Shown here one piece after another: positions 1 to 6,078 of a stretch of DNA of 12,859 bases. Origin of the DNA: Nitrososphaerota archaeon (GTDB lineage: Archaea > Thermoproteota > Nitrososphaeria > Nitrososphaerales > UBA183). The position numbers and the translations under genes are program-made. The stretch lies in NCBI GenBank assembly GCA_029785235.1, contig JAFMAA010000022.1:1-12859 (forward strand), read 5' to 3'. How positions within the stretch are numbered: the first letter of the stretch is position 1; every line of letters begins with the position of its first letter. The notes beneath the pieces are model-generated. The model searched no databases. It was not told the DNA's origin and saw only the letters and a program-made list of their open reading frames with translations.

Positions 1-2
1 TC

Positions 3-611
3 TGCTACACCCTCGATTACCTCGTAGACGAATTCGAGTCCGTCTTCTCGCAGTCGAAGAACATCGTCGATCTCAAGATCGTCAAGGTCGTCAGGCCGAA
101 ATACGTCGATCTCTGGGACGCGTTGAAATCAGCCTGGTTGGTTTCCGACGAGTTCGGCATCGAATCGCACCGGCAGTTCGTCCACGAGGTGACGGAGAAA
201 AGGGACACGATAGCCCGGGTCCTGAGCAAGAAGTACCCGAGGTGGCTGAAGGAGGTAAAGCGCCCGCCCGATGCTCGCCTCGGGGGCCTCTGGCTGCCTG
301 ACTATCTGCTCCTGATTGAGGTCGACCAGACCACGGAACCTTGCAGAGCGAATATCATTGCCGATATGGCCCCTCAACTCGCCGAACTGGAAAGGAATCT
401 GTCAAGCGCCCAGAATTTGGTCAACGAGCTCAAGCAGAAGTACGCTGGACTCGTAGATATCCTTCGATTGTTGGCGCGGTACAACGCATTCTTCCGACCA
501 GGATTCGAAGAATGCAGAGAATACGAGGAAAGGAACAACCGGATGAGGCAAAGCATTCTGGAACGCATAGCTGAAAAATCGCGTTCAGGGCCGAGGCGAA
601 AAGGGCTCTAG
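3..611 (+). CDS. C-terminal part of an unrecognised protein, cut by the window edge
   Basis: The reading frame is open from the first bases of the window to a TAG at 609-611, giving about 202 residues with no start inside the window that must be used. A TTG at 123 would allow a 162-residue protein, but the frame before it (residues such as YLVDEF, then VVRPKYVDLWDAL) has protein-like composition, so the gene most likely begins outside the window. The visible part is charged and mostly helical, with a likely coiled-coil stretch in its second half (LAELERNLSSAQNLVNELKQ) and a basic tail. I see no signal peptide, membrane segment or catalytic motif. I do not recognise the family and assign no function. 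It lies upstream of the nucleosidase-domain gene on the same strand, with a 148-base gap containing a TATA-like box, so the two are probably transcribed separately. Confidence 0.6.
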   Translation, partial: CYTLDYLVDEFESVFSQSKNIVDLKIVKVVRPKYVDLWDALKSAWLVSDEFGIESHRQFVHEVTEKRDTIARVLSKKYPRWLKEVKRPPDARLGGLWLPDYLLLIEVDQTTEPCRANIIADMAPQLAELERNLSSAQNLVNELKQKYAGLVDILRLLARYNAFFRPGFEECREYEERNNRMRQSILERIAEKSRSGPRRKGL

Positions 612-727
612 CCCCGCGCGTTCGACGAGGGTGGGAGAGTATCGTCGAGGCGAGGAGACGAGGACGACCCGAGACTGACTCAAAACACGTTTGAAAAACC
701 AGAGTCGAGCTCAAGGCTGCCCTCAGC

Positions 728-736
728 TTCATAAGA
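728..736 (+). promoter_or_regulatory. TATA-like box before the nucleosidase-domain gene
   Basis: The bases TTCATAAGA are centred about 27 bases before the TTG at 760. In archaea this spacing would place the transcription start almost on the start codon, giving a leaderless mRNA. The match to a TATA consensus is moderate. Confidence 0.35.
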
Positions 737-759
737 TGCAGATGTCAGCCCCCGTATAG

Positions 760-2226
760 TTGACCGAACTAACTCACGAAGAGGCGATAAATTACGTGTC
801 AAGGCATCTGTTGGAATATGACGATGTCACCATGCTTCTCTATACCCCATCACCGTTGTTCTCCGAAGAACTCGAAGTGGAACAAAAACGGAATTTCGTC
901 AATGCTCTCCGGGAACGATGCCAGAAGGGGAAGAAAACAAATCTCTACGCTGCCGCAAGCGGGCTTCGCCACATACACGACTTGACTAGGACTGAGAGAG
1001 ATATAGATCTGAAGTACTGGAAGGAATTCATTGACATCCACTCAAAGTATCCAGGAGACATTAAGTTATCAGTAGTGGAAGATCAAACTCTACCCTGCAT
1101 AAGCTTCGTCCTCTCCAAGTTCCCACACGGCTTGGAAGGTCGCGATAGTTGGGATTTGATGATTGAGTACAGAATAGGTATGAAACGCGACCAACTCTTC
1201 AAGTTTGGTGCAGGTCTGCAAGAAGAAGGAGTCTGGGAACACAGAGAGATTAAGGACAAGACTCCAGAGGGAATCAATGGAATTCTGGAGAGGCTAAGGG
1301 AGAGCAAGTGCCCTCCATTTTCCGAGTGGATTGAAAGAGAACAAATCAGCAAGCGGCCTCCACCACCGGACGTGGCGATTCTTTCTGCCATGCCCAGGGA
1401 AATGAAGTATCTCCTACAGAGGATGCTACAATTGAAACTCTTCAAGGAAAACTTTCATGGCCAAATCAGAGCAGGACCAATCAACCACGAGATTGTTTAC
1501 CCGCCTCAGTCATACGGAAACAAGGAGATTGGCCAGGCCGTGAGTTTCGTTCACGGGCAATTCCCCTCCCTCAAAATCATGATGCTGGTTGGAATTGCAG
1601 GGGGAGTGAAAGAATCGAGAGTTGGTGACGTGGTAATATCAGACGAGATAATCGGCCTCGAGTCCGAGAAGCTCCTTTCGGCCAAAGGCAGTGAGCCGAA
1701 GTTGGACCCTTCCTATTCGGTTTTGAAGCTCGACGGCGGTCAGAGGCTTGCCATCCGCCCTGTCAGATACCAAATCTCCGATGTCATGGAGAAGAGGGCA
1801 AACAATCTCCTTGCAAAGAAAGAATCGAATCCCCAATGGTGGAAGAAACTGGTGGCAAAGTACTTGGCAGGAGTCCCCGCATCGCCCGAAAAGAAATACA
1901 TCGAAACGGATTCACCACAGGTCTCTGTTGGGAAGATATGGTCTTCAGATCATAACGTTGACAATGAAACTCTTCGGGACGCAATCCAGGAGGAGTTCAA
2001 GGTCAAGGCTATAGAAATGGAAGGGGCCGGATTCGCCCACGCAGCGAGGCGGTTCTCCTCAGTCGATTCTGTTGATATCCGGGGAATCTCTGACAGCGCT
2101 GCCAGCAGAGATCGAAAAAGGGAAAGGGAGCTCCTTCAACCGCTCGCCGCTGCTACCGCCAGTGCCTGCGCTGAGGCATTCTTGGAGTTGTCCCCATCAG
2201 AACAGCGTTCTTGGCCAAATAGATAG
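760..2226 (+). CDS. Two-domain protein: PLD-like N-terminal domain fused to an MTA/SAH-nucleosidase (PNP/UDP phosphorylase family) domain
   Basis: This 488-residue protein has its C-terminal half (about 203-480) in the PNP/UDP phosphorylase superfamily, closest to 5'-methylthioadenosine/S-adenosylhomocysteine nucleosidases. The family signatures are present: ILSAMPRE (Glu214, matching the AMxxE acid), GIAGG at 278-282, IEMEGAGFA at 418-426 (ribose-binding Met420 and Glu421) and GISDSA with Asp445, the base-protonating acid. The enzyme should therefore be able to cleave a nucleoside N-glycosidic bond. The substrate is not shown by the sequence. Residues 1-200 form a separate alpha/beta domain without the HxK motifs of active phospholipase D, but with a strand/helix order like the protein at 4439-5461. 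Housekeeping nucleosidases are about 230 residues long, so the extra domain suggests a sensor-effector design. The TTG start directly follows an in-frame TAG, so nothing longer is possible. It is soluble, with no signal or membrane segment. Confidence 0.8.
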   Translation: MTELTHEEAINYVSRHLLEYDDVTMLLYTPSPLFSEELEVEQKRNFVNALRERCQKGKKTNLYAAASGLRHIHDLTRTERDIDLKYWKEFIDIHSKYPGDIKLSVVEDQTLPCISFVLSKFPHGLEGRDSWDLMIEYRIGMKRDQLFKFGAGLQEEGVWEHREIKDKTPEGINGILERLRESKCPPFSEWIEREQISKRPPPPDVAILSAMPREMKYLLQRMLQLKLFKENFHGQIRAGPINHEIVYPPQSYGNKEIGQAVSFVHGQFPSLKIMMLVGIAGGVKESRVGDVVISDEIIGLESEKLLSAKGSEPKLDPSYSVLKLDGGQRLAIRPVRYQISDVMEKRANNLLAKKESNPQWWKKLVAKYLAGVPASPEKKYIETDSPQVSVGKIWSSDHNVDNETLRDAIQEEFKVKAIEMEGAGFAHAARRFSSVDSVDIRGISDSAASRDRKRERELLQPLAAATASACAEAFLELSPSEQRSWPNR

Positions 2227-2267
2227 GTAACTGTTTTCGAGGTCGGACGTACTTGGCCCAAGAACGC
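2205..2267. repeat. Inverted repeat spanning the stop codon of the nucleosidase gene
   Basis: GCGTTCTTGG at 2205-2214 is matched by its exact reverse complement CCAAGAACGC at 2258-2267. The match extends further (CCAA against TTGGC) with one extra base. The arms flank the TAG at 2224-2226. It could be a mRNA 3'-end hairpin or a protein site. It is not followed by a clear T-run, so a terminator is not established. Confidence 0.45.
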
Positions 2268-2420
2268 CCAAATCGTCTGCGTTCTACCGCCACCTCCTAG
2301 ACGGATGGCAGTCCGGGGCTAGCAAGCCGCCGCAAGGGGTATCGGAAATGAGCAGGGGCACAATAAACGGTGTTTTGCTCGTGTTCCCAGGTACGGAATT
2401 GTATCCCAACGCAGCATGAA

Positions 2421-3053
2421 TTATCCCTGGCGGAGGCGCGATGAATCCCATTCTGCGGCTCCCGACAGCACCTTTCCGAGTTCTACGCCACGTTGAGCGA
2501 ACATGGCGTGGACCCACGGTGCGTACTTGCGATTGATGGGGTCCCTGCTCAAATCATTCTTCGATTCGTTCGACACTTCTCCCAGTTCAGCCCATCTCAG
2601 TTTGTAGACATTCTTTGGGTTCATGTGGAAGGGCCCATCATAACGGCTAACCATGACATGCAGCAACTCATTCTCGCAGTATCTGGAGTCGCGCGGGTCG
2701 CGCGCTGAGTAGGAGAGCACCAGCCTATCAGTCCAGCCAGTGATAGTCACGCCTAAATCATCGGCGGCGCATCTCTTTGCGGCCTGACCAAGACTTTCCA
2801 CCTTTGTTCCCCCGAAGATTCTGTGGGGGTGGGTGTCGCCAGAAAGGGTCCACACCCTGTCAAACACTTTGTGCCGCCTATGTGCGGTGAGAATCCTACT
2901 CGTCCCATCGATGCAGGCGATAGTTATTCCCACATGTCTTTGACCCAGGACTGGACCTTCTGGACCAATCGTGACCCGGTGGGTTCTCCACCTGTCTCCG
3001 AAGCCGATTGCTCTACCGGCATCGTTGACAAGTCTGACCTCGAGTCTGGCCAC
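2421..3053 (-). CDS. Isopentenyl-diphosphate isomerase type 1-like Nudix protein with an altered active site
   Basis: This 210-residue protein aligns by eye along its length with type 1 isopentenyl-diphosphate delta-isomerase, a Nudix-fold enzyme. It has an N-terminal VRLVNDAGRAIG strand pair, the RHVGITIACID strand, LTAHRRHKVF, VWTLSGDTHPH, a Nudix-like helix (AAKRCAADDLG) and the SRYCENELLHV strand. In E. coli Idi the metal ligands are His25, His32, His69, Glu114 and Glu116. The equivalents here appear to be His25, His40, His75, Glu127 and Glu129. The catalytic Cys67 falls on Asp73 and Glu87 on Asp99, so isomerase activity is doubtful, and it may be a Nudix hydrolase or binding protein derived from that family. 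The GTG start is supported by a TATA-like GTTTATC centred 27 bases upstream and by the absence of any other in-frame start before the upstream stop. It diverges from the Nudix gene at 3154 across a 100-base gap. Confidence 0.7.
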   Translation of the reverse strand: MARLEVRLVNDAGRAIGFGDRWRTHRVTIGPEGPVLGQRHVGITIACIDGTSRILTAHRRHKVFDRVWTLSGDTHPHRIFGGTKVESLGQAAKRCAADDLGVTITGWTDRLVLSYSARDPRDSRYCENELLHVMVSRYDGPFHMNPKNVYKLRWAELGEVSNESKNDLSRDPINRKYAPWVHAMFAQRGVELGKVLSGAAEWDSSRLRQG

Positions 3054-3076
3054 TCCATCCCGGGGAACCCGAAGGC

Positions 3077-3084
3077 CGATAAAC
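3077..3084 (-). promoter_or_regulatory. TATA-like box of the IDI-like gene
   Basis: On the minus strand GTTTATC is centred about 27 bases before the GTG at 3053, the spacing expected for a leaderless archaeal transcript. It supports the chosen start. Confidence 0.4.
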
Positions 3085-3153
3085 CCTGCGGAAGTCCTGC
3101 CTTATTGACGCCGCAACCCCTAAACATCCATTTCCGCAAAGTCGGACCTTCGC

Positions 3154-3567
3154 TTGACTGTTGACGGAATCCAAACAGTGGTCGCGGTCTTTCTAAAGGA
3201 AGACCGTTTGCTAATGGAAAAACGCAGCCAGGAGAGAGATGCATACGCCGGTTTCCTCATGTGCCCAAGTGGGCGCATTGAGACAGGAGAGACGCGCCGT
3301 CAGGCCCTAATCAGGGAAATGAAAGAGGAACTGGGAATCCAAGTCATAGATGCGGCATTCCTGTTCAATATGGGAGACGACGATCCGCATTCTGGATGGA
3401 GATTCTCTCACAACTTCATGCTGGTAAAATCTTACCAGGGGCAAATAAAAAGGTCATACGAGGCCAAGAGATTGGAGTGGTTGACATATGCCCAAGTCGA
3501 AAAGGAGAGGACGGCGCCGATAGTTCATAGGCTAGTCGTCAAGCTTCACGACAAGGGATTACTCTGA
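3154..3567 (+). CDS. Nudix hydrolase (MutT-like)
   Basis: This 137-residue single-domain protein carries a complete Nudix box, G(x5)E(x7)REUxEExGU. It starts at Gly40 with Glu46, continues through Arg54-Glu55 and Glu58-Glu59, and ends at Gly61-Ile62. Family members hydrolyse nucleoside diphosphates linked to another moiety, such as oxidised dNTPs, NDP-sugars, ADP-ribose or capped ends. The metal-binding glutamates are all present, so it should be active, but the substrate cannot be read from the sequence. The N-terminal strand (TVVAVFLKEDRLLMEKR) and the C-terminal half are of normal length. The TTG start at 3154 is the only one that includes the full first strand. A weak TATA-like stretch (CTAAACAT) lies about 30 bases upstream. 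It is divergent from the IDI-like gene and is one of three Nudix-fold genes within 3.6 kb. Confidence 0.85.
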   Translation: MTVDGIQTVVAVFLKEDRLLMEKRSQERDAYAGFLMCPSGRIETGETRRQALIREMKEELGIQVIDAAFLFNMGDDDPHSGWRFSHNFMLVKSYQGQIKRSYEAKRLEWLTYAQVEKERTAPIVHRLVVKLHDKGLL

Positions 3568-3681
3568 AGAGATTATACAGGCTACATCGACGTGGTCAAA
3601 AAGATACTTTTACAACTCACGTTTGCCATCAAGAGATGGCTGATTGTCTTCCTTCATCTAGACAAGCAACACCTTCTGATA

Positions 3682-3870
3682 TCAAGATGTTCCAGCGAAT
3701 TGTACCAGGGGCTTGCGCATTCTGAGCACCGGCCGTCCACGATTCTCAAGAACCAAGTCCGGATAGTCTCGCGCCAATTCGAACGATGACTCGGCTTTCT
3801 CTTGTCTTGTCGCAACCTCGGCCATCGTTTGCTGCAAGACCTTGTCAGAGGCATCCATTTTCCTGTTCAC
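3682..3870 (-). CDS. Small helical ORF, possibly the broken C-terminal part of the upstream deoxyribosyltransferase-fold gene
   Basis: From a GTG at 3870 this frame gives 62 residues rich in charged helix (DASDKVLQQTMAEVATRQEK). The same frame stays open upstream to 4008, overlapping the end of the gene at 3987-4442, and reads protein-like there (PNYFSLLGHYFDRLASQINE), but it contains no ATG, GTG or TTG before 3870. A -1 frame change near 4008 would join it to that gene. It may therefore be a third, short gene of the operon, or the frameshifted tail of the second gene. I do not recognise the family. The rest of 3568-3986 holds only a weak plus-strand ORF from 3592, which I do not support. Confidence 0.35.
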   Translation of the reverse strand: MNRKMDASDKVLQQTMAEVATRQEKAESSFELARDYPDLVLENRGRPVLRMRKPLVQFAGTS

Positions 3871-3986
3871 TGCCCTGGTCCCTCCGCGAGTTCCGAGTCT
3901 GTCGGGAGATGCACGAGTCGATTCCTCGTTGATTTGCGAAGCCAGCCGGTCGAAGTAGTGGCCTAGGAGTGAAAAGTAATTGGGAG

Positions 3987-4442
3987 CTAGCGGGAGCGAT
4001 TCTTGATTTCAGCTCGCTCGTTATGTCGACTCAAGCGAACGAAAAGTCTTCGGACCTCTGTTGTCAGTTCTTCAAGGCTGTGTGCAACCAAAACAATCGA
4101 ATTGCGCAACATGTAATCCTCGGCGAACGAGGCTTCCGCTCGTGAGTCGGTGCAGTAACCGATGACCTTTTTTCCGATTCCGCGAGCAAATCCAATTTCG
4201 AAGGATGTGTCTTTACCGTAATAGTCCAGCAGTACGACCATACCATCAGCGCGGATTATATGCTCCGTACACCGTTTCAAGACTATTTCAGGCATTTTCG
4301 ATTTTGGTGTGCTTGATGGAATTAACTCCCTTGGAGAATAGTACCGAATTCCCGCAGTTCTGAGCGCGTCTTCGACTTCGCTAATCTTGTCCGCAATACT
4401 CATTGACGCAGCTATATACACCGTAGGACCATCATGGCTCAA
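3987..4442 (-). CDS. Nucleoside 2-deoxyribosyltransferase-fold protein
   Basis: This 151-residue protein has the fold signatures of nucleoside 2-deoxyribosyltransferases and their relatives. These are an N-terminal VYIAAS strand, the GIRYYSPREL motif after the first helix, a central IIRADGMVVLLD strand with Asp66 and Asp73, then KDTSFEIGFARGIGKKVIGY. In the last motif Glu82 occupies the position of the nucleophilic glutamate of the family. These enzymes break or exchange the base-sugar bond of nucleosides or nucleotides, and relatives occur as effectors in nucleotide-based conflict systems. The substrate is unknown here. The TTG start overlaps the upstream TGA as TTGA (4442-4439), so translation is probably coupled to the membrane-anchored partner gene. 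The next possible in-frame starts would remove the first strand. A helical open frame follows immediately downstream on the same strand. Confidence 0.75.
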   Translation of the reverse strand: MSHDGPTVYIAASMSIADKISEVEDALRTAGIRYYSPRELIPSSTPKSKMPEIVLKRCTEHIIRADGMVVLLDYYGKDTSFEIGFARGIGKKVIGYCTDSRAEASFAEDYMLRNSIVLVAHSLEELTTEVRRLFVRLSRHNERAEIKNRSR

Positions 4443-5461
4443 TTTTGCGCTCCTGATTGCTTTTCTCCTTTGCCGTCCGGCCCTCTCGTCCTTTTAAGTT
4501 CTGCGAGGGCGTTCTTCACGCAAGACTCATCCACTGGCAATCCTAACTCTGAAGCTACGCCTTTCGCCAAGACGCTCGGGTCTGAAGAACGCAATCTATC
4601 TTGGCAATCGGAAACAACCTGCAAGAATCCATCATGAAACAAGACGAACTCACCTTGGTATAGCGTAACCTTGTCGCCCATTTCGCCAATAAGTCGCTTT
4701 ATCTCGTCCTCACCTTCATCTCCTCGAAAACCAAAAGCACCCGACAGAGTATTAATGGATGCGAACGAGGTGTTCGAAGTGGCCGAAGTTGTTATGACTC
4801 TCTCAATTGCAGCCTTCGCGAATGCATCATAGTCAACCGTCTTGGGGCTATTCCAGATTTGTTGGAATCTCCGTTCAAACATCTCGGCTAATTCATCACT
4901 CATTATTTCGTAACCAATCTCACTCGGATGAGAGGGGCTTGGAGCAACACCTAGAACGGCAATCTTTTCGTCAACCACCTGAAACCTCAAGTCCCTCCGA
5001 GCATCATCGCTTAGGCGAACAGCAGCGCCATACTTCTTCCTGAGAAACGCGCCCCTCAGTTTTTCGATTGAGGGTGCACCAACGAATAGAATCTCAACAT
5101 TCGGGTCCTTCGACTTCGTCTTGATTGCCTCCAGAAGTGCTTCTAACATATCCTCCTTCATTGGGTCTTCTTCGGGCACGCTGAAACCCAAAGACACGTG
5201 ATGTACAGAAACCTTGGCCTCCTGAATTGAACCAGCGAGTGCTAGGTTAATCTTCTTCCTCCCAATCTCTCCTACAGAGGCCCTCACCTTACCGACCGCG
5301 TCTCCGACCGCATCTACCATTTCATCTCGCTTCTTGATTTCCTCTTCCCGCGATTTGATTTCCTTTCTTCGGAATCTCAACTCCCACAGAGAGAGCCCAA
5401 TCAGGATTGTGTCAACGAGCGCTATTACGGGAAGGAAAAGTGACGCAAGGTCGAAAACCAT
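4439..5461 (-). CDS. Membrane-anchored coiled-coil protein with a PLD-like domain
   Basis: This 340-residue protein starts with one hydrophobic segment (about 5-26), followed by a basic stretch and a charged coiled coil (about 28-70). By the positive-inside rule the rest should be cytoplasmic. Residues 73-207 form an alpha/beta domain resembling phospholipase D-like domains: strand VSVHHVSLGF, helix LEALLEAI, strand VEILFVGAP, strands LRFQVVDEKIAVLG and SEIGYEI, then a helix ending in the RFQQIWNSPK pattern typical of such domains. No HxK(x4)D catalytic motif is visible, so it is more likely a binding or sensing domain than a nuclease. Residues 225-325 form a further unrecognised region. The ATG start is preceded by GAGGG at a normal ribosome-binding distance. 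The gene overlaps the deoxyribosyltransferase-fold gene by TTGA, implying a two-component module with a membrane-tethered sensor and a soluble enzyme. That role is inferred. Confidence 0.65.
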   Translation of the reverse strand: MVFDLASLFLPVIALVDTILIGLSLWELRFRRKEIKSREEEIKKRDEMVDAVGDAVGKVRASVGEIGRKKINLALAGSIQEAKVSVHHVSLGFSVPEEDPMKEDMLEALLEAIKTKSKDPNVEILFVGAPSIEKLRGAFLRKKYGAAVRLSDDARRDLRFQVVDEKIAVLGVAPSPSHPSEIGYEIMSDELAEMFERRFQQIWNSPKTVDYDAFAKAAIERVITTSATSNTSFASINTLSGAFGFRGDEGEDEIKRLIGEMGDKVTLYQGEFVLFHDGFLQVVSDCQDRLRSSDPSVLAKGVASELGLPVDESCVKNALAELKRTRGPDGKGEKQSGAQN

Positions 5462-5510
5462 TCAGTTGAACCCTCTTCGCGAATCCAACGCGGAGGGTCA
5501 TGCATTCCTT

Positions 5511-5519
5511 CACTTAAGT
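5511..5519 (-). promoter_or_regulatory. Possible TATA box of the membrane/deoxyribosyltransferase operon
   Basis: ACTTAAGTG on the minus strand lies about 55 bases before the ATG at 5461. It would give a leader of about 29 bases that contains the GAGGG ribosome-binding site. It is the only TATA-like element seen in the 93-base divergent gap on that strand. Confidence 0.3.
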
Positions 5520-5525
5520 AGATGC

Positions 5526-5533
5526 AATATATG
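5526..5533 (+). promoter_or_regulatory. TATA box before the third Nudix gene
   Basis: AATATATG is centred 26 bases before the ATG at 5555, the usual archaeal spacing for a leaderless start. It supports 5555 as the original start of the Nudix gene even though that frame is now interrupted. Confidence 0.5.
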
Positions 5534-5554
5534 GCGGTCATTGCAGATGCCTAG

Positions 5555-5993
5555 ATGACCATGGATTCTGTTCCCAAGTGCAAGTGAGGACACTCTGAAG
5601 GCTCCTCACGTCTCGGTTGTTGCTCTCGTTCACAACGCCGGGAAAGTGTTGATGGTGAAGCGAGCAGATCCGCCCGATAAGGGGAAATGGGCTCTACCAG
5701 GCGGCCATCTGGAGGCCGGTGAAGAGCTAGAACAGGCAGCAATAAGAGAGGCGCGCGAGGAGACGGGATTGGAGATTCAGGTGAAAGGACTTCTAGGGTT
5801 CAAGAACTTGGTATTGAAAGAGGGAGAAGGTTTCCACATAGTCCTATTCTGTTTCGAGGGGGTATGTCGCGGAGGAGAGTTAAGAAAAGGGCCAGACGTT
5901 TTCAATGTCGAATGGGTGGTCCCTAAGAGGATACCCAAAGTTGACATTTCCCCTCCGACGATTGATTTCTTACGAACGAAGGGACTGGTTTGA
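5555..5993 (+). CDS. Nudix hydrolase with an apparent frameshift near its start
   Basis: The frame ending at 5993 encodes a full Nudix domain. Its first strand HVSVVALVHNAGKVLMVKR begins near 5607. It has KWALPGGHLEAGEE and a perfect Nudix box (G, Glu at +6, RE, EE, TGL), then C-terminal strands of normal length. Members hydrolyse nucleoside diphosphate derivatives; the ALPGGHLE form resembles MutT and ADP-ribose pyrophosphatase-like enzymes. The frame is open back to a TGA at 5556-5558 but has no ATG, GTG or TTG before 5646, and starting at 5646 would remove the first strand. A well-placed TATA box points instead to ATG 5555 (M-T-M-D-S-V-P), which runs into TGA at 5585-5587. A one-base change around 5570-5585 would join the two frames. 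It is either a real frameshift (pseudogene or unusual start) or a sequence error. If intact, the product has about 145 residues. Confidence 0.7.
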
Positions 5994-6078
5994 CTGCCGG
6001 CGTTGAGATTCGTTTCGACTTGAAGGGTTTTCATTGATGTACATGGACGAGGCATGACTAATGGAGGCGCGATGGACC

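Noticed and set aside
3592..3789. Plus-strand 65-residue ORF with a hydrophobic start
   Set aside because: Half of it is antisense to a more protein-like minus-strand frame, no family is recognisable, and the GTG start has only a weak promoter.
2432..6074. 12-base direct repeat GGAGGCGCGATG at 2432-2443 and 6063-6074, considered as possible attachment sites
   Set aside because: A few exact 12-mers are expected by chance in 12.9 kb, the match does not extend, and it does not resemble the tRNA 3' end.
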